A DNA stretch of 14,405 bases. It comes from Flavobacteriia bacterium (GTDB lineage: Bacteria > Bacteroidota > Bacteroidia > Flavobacteriales > Flavobacteriaceae). Within the stretch, counting starts at the first letter, position 1. Each line of letters begins with the position of its first letter. Made by a program: the position numbers and the translations under genes. The stretch spans positions 1 to 14,405 of the forward strand of contig DAOUPQ010000026.1 in assembly GCA_030626085.1 (NCBI GenBank), given 5' to 3'. This document shows positions 7,174 to 14,172 of the stretch, in pieces. The notes below the pieces were generated by a model. That model was not told the DNA's origin. It made no database searches and worked only from the letters and a program-made list of their open reading frames with translations.

Positions 7174-7485
7174 TTATTTAATATAACTAGCCACATTTTG
7201 CCACGGACCACCATTTATTGCATCAATACCTTGATGTTTCAAAATACTTGCAGCCGAACCACTCCTTGCTCCACTACGGCAACAAGTTATGACAGGTTTA
7301 TCCATTTTCTTAATATCACTAATTTGATCAGCTATTATATGTAAAGGAATATTCTTTGAACCTTTGGCATGTCCTTCATAAAATTCAGGTTCTGTTCTTA
7401 CATCAATAATAACAGCATCTTTTTGTAAATAATCATCAATAGATACTGTTCCAGTACTACCACCAAATAAACTAAACAATCCCAT
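7174..7485 (-). CDS. Single-domain rhodanese-like sulfurtransferase
   Basis: This 103-residue protein is one rhodanese domain. It shows the VIIDVRTEPEFYEGHAKGSKNIPL block (25-48) and the active-site loop TCCRSGARS (67-75), with the catalytic cysteine C69 preceded by a second cysteine, C68. The loop length of six residues after the cysteine fits sulfurtransferases rather than Cdc25-like phosphatases. It ends with GGPWQNVASY, close to the usual family end. The first ten residues (MGLFSLFGGS) are hydrophobic but too short for a signal peptide, so it is probably cytoplasmic. The likely role is carrying sulfur as a persulfide; the donor and acceptor are unknown. It stands alone between a terminator and a broken gene on the same strand. 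Confidence 0.93.
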   Translation of the reverse strand: MGLFSLFGGSTGTVSIDDYLQKDAVIIDVRTEPEFYEGHAKGSKNIPLHIIADQISDIKKMDKPVITCCRSGARSGSAASILKHQGIDAINGGPWQNVASYIK

Positions 7486-7579
7486 ATTTTCTTTAAAATT
7501 TAATATAAATTACAAATTAACGTTAAAACGAATTAATTAGTGTAATAGATGTTACAATAATTTCATCAAGTACAAAAGA

Positions 7580-7895
7580 TTATTTCTTAAAAGCATTCAT
7601 ATAATCTAATGTTAAATTAACCATTGCCGTGACACCTAGTTTTCCTTCCCTTTAATATACCTACAACCCCCGTATGTGCAATTCCGGTTTGTACTTCCAT
7701 ACCCTAACTTTTTAAATGTGCTACAATTTTTTTTGAAGTCTCAAATTCTCTGTTTGATAATTCGGAATTTTGATAAAAGTCTCTACGCCATTCAATAACT
7801 TTTGGCTCAACACTATCAATTAAATTAGCTTTTTTACTTGTTTGAGCATTTAATGCAAGTGAAAATAAGATTACAATTATTGTTATTTTGTTCAT
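7580..7895 (-). pseudogene. Remnant of an M20-family amidohydrolase (internal deletion, stop, frameshift)
   Basis: The minus strand from ATG 7895 starts with a signal peptide (MNKITIIVILFSLALNAQ) and the M20 amidohydrolase N-terminus (SVEPKVIEWRRDFYQNSEL, NREFETSKKIVAHLKS). A TAG at 7706-7704 replaces the expected Leu codon. Reading on in the same frame gives GMEVQTGIAHTGVVGILKG, which is exactly what follows in intact relatives. Near 7650 the frame changes and the text jumps to LGVTAMVNLTLDYMNAFKK and a stop at 7582-7580, which resembles the C-terminal end of the same family. So the two ends of one gene are present and about 300 codons of the middle, including the metal-binding and dimerisation regions, are gone. 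Intact members are secreted or periplasmic peptidase/aminoacylase-like enzymes. No function can remain. Confidence 0.85.
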
Positions 7896-8039
7896 TATTA
7901 ATCAATAAAATTTTAACATCTGTAAATCTAATAAAATATAATTTATATTTTAAGATAACTTTTTTACATTTACATTTATTTGATACTTGTACATTAAAGG
8001 TTTTTAATATGTTAAAAAGGTATGGGATAATACACAAAA

Positions 8040-9512
8040 ATGGTTAAAATACAATATTATATAAAAAAACACCCGGGTATCAGTTTGGTATTGGCATTTC
8101 AATTATTCCGATTTATGCTATTACCTTTTATGGGTTTAATGCCTCAGGATGCTTATTATCATTTTTACGGAGAGAATTTATCACTTTCATATTTTGATCA
8201 TCCGGGTATGATTGGTTATATTTTAAGAATATTTACTGCTGTTTTTGGAAAATCTGTTTTTACACTTAAACTTGCTGATTTTGTTATTACTTCTTTTACA
8301 CTTTTAAGTTTCTATAAGTTAGCATCATACTTTTTATCAGCACAAAAATTACAAAATGCAATTGTTCTTATCGGGACAAGTATTTTTATTTCAATTTTGT
8401 CATTTAATTCTACTCCTGATGTTCCGCTTTTATTATTTTGGACACTCGCTCTAATATTTTTATACAAAGCTATTTTTGAGGATAAAAAGATCTATTGGAT
8501 ATGGGCAGGAATTATGATGGGACTTGCATTTGACAGTAAATATACTGCCTTATTCCTTCAAATTGGACTTATTGGTTTTTTGGTTTTTTCAAATAAATAT
8601 CGAAAACTCCTTCTATCACCGTGGCTTTGGACATCAATGATTATCGGTGCTTTGGTTACTTTTCCTGTTTTTTGGTGGAATTACCAACATGATTTCGTAT
8701 CATTTTTATTTCAATCGTCAAATAGAACAGCTGAAATTTCTGAATTTAAAATTAGTCCAACAAATTTCTTCGGAGCAATAGGACATCAATTATTGTTGTT
8801 ATTACCTGTTCTCTTTTTAGTAATTGTAATTTTAACACTTAAGTATCTTAAAAAAATAGTAATTAAATTCAATTTACCTTCAGATAGAATTTTGTTCTTA
8901 CTCGCTTTTTTTATACCAACTTTTGTAGGATTCTTTTCGTTGACCTTTATATACTGGGTAAAACTCAATTGGATGATGCCTTCATATATCACAGGAATTA
9001 TCTTAGCTGGCATATTTTTTTCTAAAAAACTTATAAAAATTCAAATAATTATATCAGTTGTTATCCACGTACTAGTCAGTTTACAAGTATTATTCTACCT
9101 TGTTCCAATTAAGAGTGATGATACATGGGTAGGATGGGAAGAGCTAGCAATAGAGACCCAAAAATTACAAAAAGAATATCCTGACGCTTTTATCTTTTCA
9201 GCAGATAATTACAAAACTACGGCTGTGTTAAACTTTTATTTGGATGAAAAGATATATGCTCAAAATATTATCGGTTTACACGCCAAGTATTTTGATTATT
9301 TGGGAGATGATCTTTCTACTTTAAATGGAAAGGATGCTATATTTATTGATTCTGATTCACGGTTTAAAAATTATGATAAAAGAGAATTAAAGCCGGAGTT
9401 GTCTGATTTTTTTCAAAAGGCAGAACAATTAGAACCAATAATAATTAAAAAAGGAGATAGAGATATTAGAAAATTTTGGGTTTTTTACTGCAGTAATTAT
9501 CAATCACACTGA
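8040..9512 (+). CDS. ArnT-like polytopic glycosyltransferase (GT39/GT83 type)
   Basis: This 490-residue inner-membrane protein has about ten or eleven hydrophobic segments followed by a soluble periplasmic C-terminal part (about 356-490). Family marks are PQDAYY (35-40, the acidic residue of the first periplasmic loop, in place of the usual DEAYY), YFDHPGMIGY (51-60), STPDVPLLLFW (124-134), GLAFDSKYTALFL (161-173), the FPVFWWNYQHDFVSFLFQ block (208-225) and KLNWMMPSY (308-316). Such enzymes use a polyprenyl-phosphate-linked sugar and transfer it to lipid A or another envelope acceptor. The donor and acceptor here are unknown. It is convergent with a lipid A deacylase-like gene, with only 14 bases between the stop codons. 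The ATG at 8040 directly precedes the family N-terminus. Confidence 0.88.
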   Translation: MVKIQYYIKKHPGISLVLAFQLFRFMLLPFMGLMPQDAYYHFYGENLSLSYFDHPGMIGYILRIFTAVFGKSVFTLKLADFVITSFTLLSFYKLASYFLSAQKLQNAIVLIGTSIFISILSFNSTPDVPLLLFWTLALIFLYKAIFEDKKIYWIWAGIMMGLAFDSKYTALFLQIGLIGFLVFSNKYRKLLLSPWLWTSMIIGALVTFPVFWWNYQHDFVSFLFQSSNRTAEISEFKISPTNFFGAIGHQLLLLLPVLFLVIVILTLKYLKKIVIKFNLPSDRILFLLAFFIPTFVGFFSLTFIYWVKLNWMMPSYITGIILAGIFFSKKLIKIQIIISVVIHVLVSLQVLFYLVPIKSDDTWVGWEELAIETQKLQKEYPDAFIFSADNYKTTAVLNFYLDEKIYAQNIIGLHAKYFDYLGDDLSTLNGKDAIFIDSDSRFKNYDKRELKPELSDFFQKAEQLEPIIIKKGDRDIRKFWVFYCSNYQSH

Positions 9513-9526
9513 TTATTATCTTAAGA

Positions 9527-10732
9527 TCAAAAAATTAATTCGTACTTATTTTTATCTTTTTTAAATGAATATCCTATTGTCCATTCAACATAATCTGCAT
9601 GAAATTCAGTAACTTTTAAATTAATAGCTAAAATAATATTTTTATGTTTGCCTAATAAATAACCAAAACCAACTCTTTGATATAGTAATTGTTCAAAATT
9701 TTCTTTATTGTGATTTAAATGAATTCCAAAATTAAGTGGTATGTACATTCTTTCAGTTAAAAGCCATTCCCATTGAGCAGAAATTCCATAACTAAATAAT
9801 TTATTAAAATCACTTTTATCTTTAATAACTCTATCTAAAGAACCTGCCGTATAAAAAATTTCAGAACCTAAACCATATCGGAATTTATATTTGAATTGTC
9901 TTAAAAAACTGATTCCAAAAGTGGATTTGAAATATTTTGCATCACCATATTCAAAATTTTTATAACCGGCTGCTCCATAAATATTAAAAATATTAAAGGG
10001 TTTAAATGTTTGTAGTTTTCCTTTTTTAATATCTGTATAATTATCTCCAAAATTATACTCAGTCGTAACTGTTAAGGGTAACAAATTAATACCTCTATTT
10101 GGTAATATCAGCCGTCCATTTGAAAAGTGTTTCATACCAAAACCAAGACCGGCTACCCAATTTTCAGTAATATTATATCTTCCTTCTAATGAAAAAGCTA
10201 TATAAACATTTTTATTTGAGCCAATTAACTCATTTGAGGGGTTTTCATCCGGATCATAATAATTAAAATTAAATGCTAATCCTAATCCAATGCTATATAT
10301 CCAATTTTTTTTTTTTCTTTGATTAAAGATCGGTACTTCAACAAAACCGTAAAGTCCATTTGGTTCACCAAAAGCATTATTGTCAAAAGAACCGGAGTAA
10401 AACCCTAAACCAAATTTCGGTGCTTTGTAAAGAGTTGAATATACATCATTTTCCTTTTTTTGCCATGCAACTCTAAGATCTAAGCCATAATATTTCTCAA
10501 TTCCCTTATCTTTAACTGTAGGAAGAATACCTCCATAATCAAATTTTACTTGTGCAAAAATGTTTTGTTTGATTTTTGAGCTTTCTTTTTGCGTTAATTC
10601 GGTAATAAAAGATTCATCCTCACCTAATGATTGAGCATTTAAATTAATAACAAAAAATAGTATTAAAGTCGATAATAAAATATTATTATCAAAACATGAT
10701 ATTTTTTTATAAATAGTGACAAATGAATTCAA
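9527..10732 (-). CDS. Acyloxyacyl hydrolase / PagL-like lipid A 3-O-deacylase
   Basis: This is an outer-membrane beta-barrel protein of the PagL/acyloxyacyl hydrolase family. The frame is open from 10765 but has no ATG; possible starts are TTG at 10765, 10738 and 10732. I chose TTG 10732 (401 residues), because a TANNTTTG box covers 10755-10762, so the 10765 codon lies upstream of the likely transcription start. From 10732 the signal peptide is NSFVTIYKK..., a hydrophobic core, then LNAQ. The GMKHFSNG motif (H202, S204) carries the PagL catalytic His-Ser pair, followed by LPNRGINLLP; other family blocks are PKFGLGFYSGSF, EPNGLYGFVEVP, YDPDENPSNELIGS. About 170 further residues of barrel-like strands follow. 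Predicted action: removing an acyl chain from lipid A in the outer membrane. The family call is firm; the start codon is not. Confidence 0.82.
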   Translation of the reverse strand: MNSFVTIYKKISCFDNNILLSTLILFFVINLNAQSLGEDESFITELTQKESSKIKQNIFAQVKFDYGGILPTVKDKGIEKYYGLDLRVAWQKKENDVYSTLYKAPKFGLGFYSGSFDNNAFGEPNGLYGFVEVPIFNQRKKKNWIYSIGLGLAFNFNYYDPDENPSNELIGSNKNVYIAFSLEGRYNITENWVAGLGFGMKHFSNGRLILPNRGINLLPLTVTTEYNFGDNYTDIKKGKLQTFKPFNIFNIYGAAGYKNFEYGDAKYFKSTFGISFLRQFKYKFRYGLGSEIFYTAGSLDRVIKDKSDFNKLFSYGISAQWEWLLTERMYIPLNFGIHLNHNKENFEQLLYQRVGFGYLLGKHKNIILAINLKVTEFHADYVEWTIGYSFKKDKNKYELIF

Positions 10733-10754
10733 CCTCAATTTATTTTTAAGAGCA

Positions 10755-10762
10755 CAAATATA
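10755..10762 (-). promoter_or_regulatory. Likely -7 box of the lipid A deacylase gene
   Basis: The minus strand reads TATATTTG, a perfect TANNTTTG. No clear TTG is found 17-20 bases upstream. Transcription would begin near 10748, leaving a short leader before the TTG start candidates at 10738 and 10732. Confidence 0.45.
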
Positions 10763-10811
10763 CAATACATGTTTAATTGAATTTTCAGAAATAGTAAGAT
10801 TTTTAAAATTA

Positions 10812-10839
10812 AAAATGAGAGGAAAAGACCTCTCATTTT
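10812..10839 (-). terminator. Terminator of glnN
   Basis: AAAATGAGAGG (10812-10822) and CCTCTCATTTT (10829-10839) make a perfect 11-base-pair stem with a 6-base loop, 25 bases after the glnN stop. On the minus strand the stem runs into a T-rich tail (TTTTTAATTTT). It separates glnN from the deacylase gene downstream. Confidence 0.9.
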
Positions 10840-10863
10840 AAAAACATTTGATTATAGATCAAT

Positions 10864-13050
10864 TTATCTTGTAAAAAGCATTTCACGATATTTTGTTAAA
10901 GGCCATAATTCATCATCAATCATCATTTCCAATTTATCACAATGATATCTTATTCCATCAAAATAAGGTTTTACTTTATTGCAGTAAGCATTGGCTTTTT
11001 CTTCAGGATCTTCCATGAAATTGGCTTTTTTTCGCTCGTCAACCATTAAAGTAACTTTATTATTAATACCTGAAATATGATTCGATATTTTCTTAATTAG
11101 ATCCATTTGATCTTTAGCAATAGATTCAAAATCTTCACTAAATACATTTTTCAGACCGGTAACATTTTTAATGAGTTTGTTTTGATAGTTTACTGCTGTA
11201 GGAATAATATGATTTAAAGCTATATCACCCAAAACTCTACCTTCTATTTGAATTTTCATTGCATATTCTTCTAACTCGATCTCATGACGCGCTATAATTT
11301 CCTTTTCATTCATAACTTCCAACTCCTTATATAAATCAATAGCTTTTTTACCTACTTTTGGTCTAATAGCATCAGGAGTAGATTTATGATTACTTAAACC
11401 TCTTTTAGCTGCTTCAATTTCCCATTCTTTACCGTAACCATTTCCTTCAAATAGTATGTCTTTAGATTCTTTAATATATTCACGTAGAACATTAAAAATA
11501 GCCTCATCTTTTTTCAGATCTTTATTGGCAATCAATTTATCAACCTCAATTTTAAATTCTTTTAATTGTTTGGCCATAATAGTATTTAAAACTGTCATCG
11601 GATTTGCACAATTAGCTTGTGAACCAACGGCTCTAAACTCAAATTTATTACCTGTAAAAGCAAATGGTGAGGTTCTGTTTCTATCAGTATTATCCAATAA
11701 AATTTCAGGAATTTTACCAACTACATTTAGTTTTAGATCTGTTTTCTCTTCTGGGGATAGTTTACCATCAGTTACATTTTCAAGTTCTTTAAGAACATTT
11801 GTTAGTTGTTTACCAATGAAAATTGAAATAATTGCTGGTGGTGCCTCATTTGCGCCTAAACGATGATCGTTATTTGCAGAAGCTATACCGGCACGCATTA
11901 ACTCTTCATAAACATGAATAGCTTTTATTGTATTGACAAAAAATGTTAAAAATTGTAAATTGCGCATAGGAGTCTTCCCTGGGCTTAATAAATTTACACC
12001 TGTATCAGTAGCCAATGACCAGTTATTGTGTTTTCCTGAACCATTTATACCGGCAAAAGGTTTTTCATGAAATAACACTCTAAAATTATGCTTAGAAGCA
12101 ATTTTCGTCATGATATCCATTAATAATGAATTATGATCAACTGCCAGATTAGTTTCTTCAAACATAGGCGCTAATTCAAATTGGTTTGGAGCAACTTCAT
12201 TATGACGTGTTGTCACAGGAATACCCAGCAGCATACATTCATATTCTAATTCTCGCATAAAATTTAGAGTTCTTCTTGGAATGCTACCAAAATAATGATC
12301 ATCTAATTGTTGTCCTTTTGCAGGTGCATGACCCAATAGGGTTCTTCCTGTCATTATAATATCAGGTCGGGTAGCCACTAAAGCTTTATCAATTAAGAAA
12401 TATTCTTGCTCCCAGCCTAAATTTGCATTTACTTTTGTAACATTTTTATCAAAATATTTGGCTACAGCGGTAGCGTGTTTGTCAATGGCTTGTAGTGCTC
12501 TTAAAAGAGGTGTCTTATTATCTAATGCTTCACCTGTATACGATACAAAAATAGTAGGAATACATAAAGTTGTGCCATAGATAAATGCTGGTGAAGTTGG
12601 ATCCCAGGCTGTATAACCACGCGCTTCAAAAGTATTTCTTATTCCTCCACTTGGAAAACTTGAAGCATCTGGTTCTTGTTGTACCAATTGACTACCTCCG
12701 AAGCTCTCAATTGCACTTCCTTCTCCAATAGGTTCAAAAAATGAATCGTGTTTTTCGGCTGTACCACCTGTTAAAGGTTGAAACCAGTGTGTATAATGGG
12801 TAACATTTTTTTTTAGTGCCCAATCTTTCATAGAGTTAGCAACCTGATCTGCTATATTTCTATCAATCTTGGTACCTTTATCCATGGAACTCATAACACC
12901 TTTGTAGGCATCTTTTGTTAAATACTGGCGCATCGTTTTTTCATTAAAAACATTTTTACCAAATATTACCGAACGGTTCGTTGTTTCTTTAAATGGAAGC
13001 GGCTCGCGTTTTAGGGTTTCTTTTAAAGCATGAAATCGAAAAGTAGACAT
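10864..13050 (-). CDS. glnN: Glutamine synthetase type III
   Basis: This 728-residue enzyme makes glutamine from glutamate, ammonium and ATP in the cytoplasm. The size (about 730) and layout are those of the type III class (GlnN) common in Bacteroidota, not the ~450-residue type I. Class marks are THWFQPLTGGTAEKHDSF (87-104), WEQEYFLI (213-220, metal-binding glutamates E214 and E216), RHNEVAPNQFELAP (282-295), the ammonium/glutamate site NGSGKHNNWS (336-345) with H341, and NRTSPFAFTGNKFEFR (458-473). No catalytic motif is missing. It has its own promoter (13075-13103), a preceding operator-like palindrome and a terminator, so it is a single-gene unit. Control by nitrogen state is likely from the gene's role, and the AGGGTAT sites are the candidate control elements. 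Confidence 0.98.
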   Translation of the reverse strand: MSTFRFHALKETLKREPLPFKETTNRSVIFGKNVFNEKTMRQYLTKDAYKGVMSSMDKGTKIDRNIADQVANSMKDWALKKNVTHYTHWFQPLTGGTAEKHDSFFEPIGEGSAIESFGGSQLVQQEPDASSFPSGGIRNTFEARGYTAWDPTSPAFIYGTTLCIPTIFVSYTGEALDNKTPLLRALQAIDKHATAVAKYFDKNVTKVNANLGWEQEYFLIDKALVATRPDIIMTGRTLLGHAPAKGQQLDDHYFGSIPRRTLNFMRELEYECMLLGIPVTTRHNEVAPNQFELAPMFEETNLAVDHNSLLMDIMTKIASKHNFRVLFHEKPFAGINGSGKHNNWSLATDTGVNLLSPGKTPMRNLQFLTFFVNTIKAIHVYEELMRAGIASANNDHRLGANEAPPAIISIFIGKQLTNVLKELENVTDGKLSPEEKTDLKLNVVGKIPEILLDNTDRNRTSPFAFTGNKFEFRAVGSQANCANPMTVLNTIMAKQLKEFKIEVDKLIANKDLKKDEAIFNVLREYIKESKDILFEGNGYGKEWEIEAAKRGLSNHKSTPDAIRPKVGKKAIDLYKELEVMNEKEIIARHEIELEEYAMKIQIEGRVLGDIALNHIIPTAVNYQNKLIKNVTGLKNVFSEDFESIAKDQMDLIKKISNHISGINNKVTLMVDERKKANFMEDPEEKANAYCNKVKPYFDGIRYHCDKLEMMIDDELWPLTKYREMLFTR

Positions 13051-13074
13051 ATTTATTTTTTTAAATTTAAGCTA

Positions 13075-13103
13075 CAAAAATATAATATTTTATGGAATAA
13101 CAA
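13075..13103 (-). promoter_or_regulatory. glnN promoter (-33 TTG, -7 TATTTTTG)
   Basis: On the minus strand a TTG (13103-13101) is followed after 18 bases by TATTTTTG (13082-13075). Both boxes and the spacing fit the Bacteroidota/Flavobacterium promoter consensus. The start site would be near 13069, about 18 bases before the glnN ATG at 13050. This is the best promoter in the window. Confidence 0.7.
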
Positions 13104-13107
13104 TACA

Positions 13108-13130
13108 ATACCCTAATATTTTTAGGGTAT
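13108..13130. promoter_or_regulatory. Operator-like palindrome upstream of glnN
   Basis: ATACCCTAA (13108-13116) and TTAGGGTAT (13122-13130) are perfect 9-base arms around a 5-base centre. The site ends 4 bases upstream of the -33 TTG, centred about 50 bases before the predicted start, a usual place for an activator. A T-run needed for a terminator is missing on the minus strand, so it is more likely a protein-binding site. A third copy of the half-site lies at 13161-13167. The regulator is unknown. Confidence 0.55.
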
Positions 13131-13160
13131 ATTTAGTTTTTTTATCATAAATACAATATT

Positions 13161-13167
13161 ATACCCT
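13161..13167. promoter_or_regulatory. Third AGGGTAT half-site upstream of glnN
   Basis: ATACCCT here repeats the half-site of the glnN palindrome in the same orientation as its copy at 13108-13114. The distance between them is 53 bases, close to five turns of the DNA helix, so both would face the same side. On its own a 7-base match is weak; its value comes from position. Confidence 0.35.
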
Positions 13168-13218
13168 GTATTTTTGATAGCTAATAAAAAAATATAGTGA
13201 TTATTAGAATCTATTGAT

Positions 13219-14151
13219 TTATAACATAAGCGTTATAAATACGGAATAAGTTATCAAAAAGATAAGTCCTTCTTTCCAGCTTAACTTCATCCTAACGGGA
13301 GCAAAAACCAAAGGAAAGATCATAATTGCAAAAACAAGCATCCAAATAATATCGTTTGTTAATAACCTTTCATCATGAACTTTTATTGGCGTAACCATTG
13401 AAGTAATGCCTAAAACCGCAAAAATATTAAACACATTTGAGCCCAATAAGTTTCCAAGTGAAATAGCTTTTTCTTTTTTTATAACAGCAATTACCGATGC
13501 AGCTAATTCAGGAACACTAGTGCCTATTGAAATAATAGTTACACCTATAATTCTTTCTTCAACATTAAACCGGGTTGCTAAACTAACAGCACCTTTAATT
13601 AATAACTCAGAGCCTCCCCACAAACCAATTCCTCCAATTAATAAGAAAATAAGCGTTAAATACATTGGTAACTCAACATCATCTTCTGGCATTTCATCTA
13701 CTACAGCAGGTTTTTGGAATTTTAACAAATAAACCAAAAAAACTATTAACATTAAAAACATGATTAAACCTTCATATCGTTGCAAAACACCATCAAATAC
13801 TATGAATAAATAAAAAACAACCGAAGCTAACATCATTATAGGCCAATCGGTTCTATAGAAACTTTTTTCTACGGTTATTGTTGATAAAATAGTTACCACA
13901 CCTAATACAAGTCCTAAATTTGCAATATTTGAACCGATTACGTTTCCTAAAGCAATATCAGCATGCCCTTCTAAAGCCGAATTTAAACTAACGAGTAATT
14001 CTGGCATCGAAGTAGCAAAAGATACTACTGTCATTCCAATTACAATCTTAGGTATTAAGAGTCGTAATGATAATGCAACTGCTGCTTTTAATAACCAATG
14101 CCCTCCTAGTATCAAGAAAACAAATCCAACAATTAATTGAATATAATCCAT
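13219..14151 (-). CDS. CaCA-family calcium/cation antiporter (YrbG-like)
   Basis: This 310-residue inner-membrane protein has about ten membrane segments and the two inverted alpha repeats of the Ca2+:cation antiporter superfamily. Repeat 1: FATSMPELLVSL (45-56, E51) and ALGNVIGSNIANLGLVLG (67-84). Repeat 2: GTSVPELAASV (210-220, E215) and SLGNLLGSNVFNIFAVLG (231-248). A short acidic loop (about 148-161) joins the halves. The length is that of the bacterial YrbG type, which moves Ca2+ or another cation against Na+ or H+. Repeat 1 has FATS instead of the common GTS, while the acidic residue is kept. It reads the same way as glnN, but a 168-base gap with a glnN promoter separates them. ATG 14151 precedes the first membrane segment. 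Confidence 0.92.
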   Translation of the reverse strand: MDYIQLIVGFVFLILGGHWLLKAAVALSLRLLIPKIVIGMTVVSFATSMPELLVSLNSALEGHADIALGNVIGSNIANLGLVLGVVTILSTITVEKSFYRTDWPIMMLASVVFYLFIVFDGVLQRYEGLIMFLMLIVFLVYLLKFQKPAVVDEMPEDDVELPMYLTLIFLLIGGIGLWGGSELLIKGAVSLATRFNVEERIIGVTIISIGTSVPELAASVIAVIKKEKAISLGNLLGSNVFNIFAVLGITSMVTPIKVHDERLLTNDIIWMLVFAIMIFPLVFAPVRMKLSWKEGLIFLITYSVFITLML

Positions 14152-14164
14152 GTATGGTTTTTTA

Positions 14165-14172
14165 CAAATATA
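14165..14172 (-). promoter_or_regulatory. Possible -7 box of the antiporter gene
   Basis: The minus strand reads TATATTTG, matching TANNTTTG, 14 bases before the antiporter ATG at 14151. The transcript would then have a very short leader of about 7 bases. No TTG is found at the -33 distance, so the box is only probable. Confidence 0.4.

Noticed and set aside
7834..8047. Short open frames on both strands between the M20 remnant and the glycosyltransferase
   Set aside because: Both overlap the remnant or the AT-rich promoter region and read as low-complexity peptides without start signals.
9517..9526. ATCTTAAGAT palindrome between the convergent stop codons
   Set aside because: It is a 10-base palindrome with no loop and no adequate stem for a terminator; chance is likely in AT-rich DNA.
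11456..11866. Plus-strand open frame of 136 codons inside glnN
   Set aside because: It is fully antisense to the conserved glnN frame and shows no family features or start signal.
13406..13732. Plus-strand open frame of 108 codons opposite the antiporter gene
   Set aside because: It is antisense to the conserved alpha repeat 2 coding region and has no recognisable domain.
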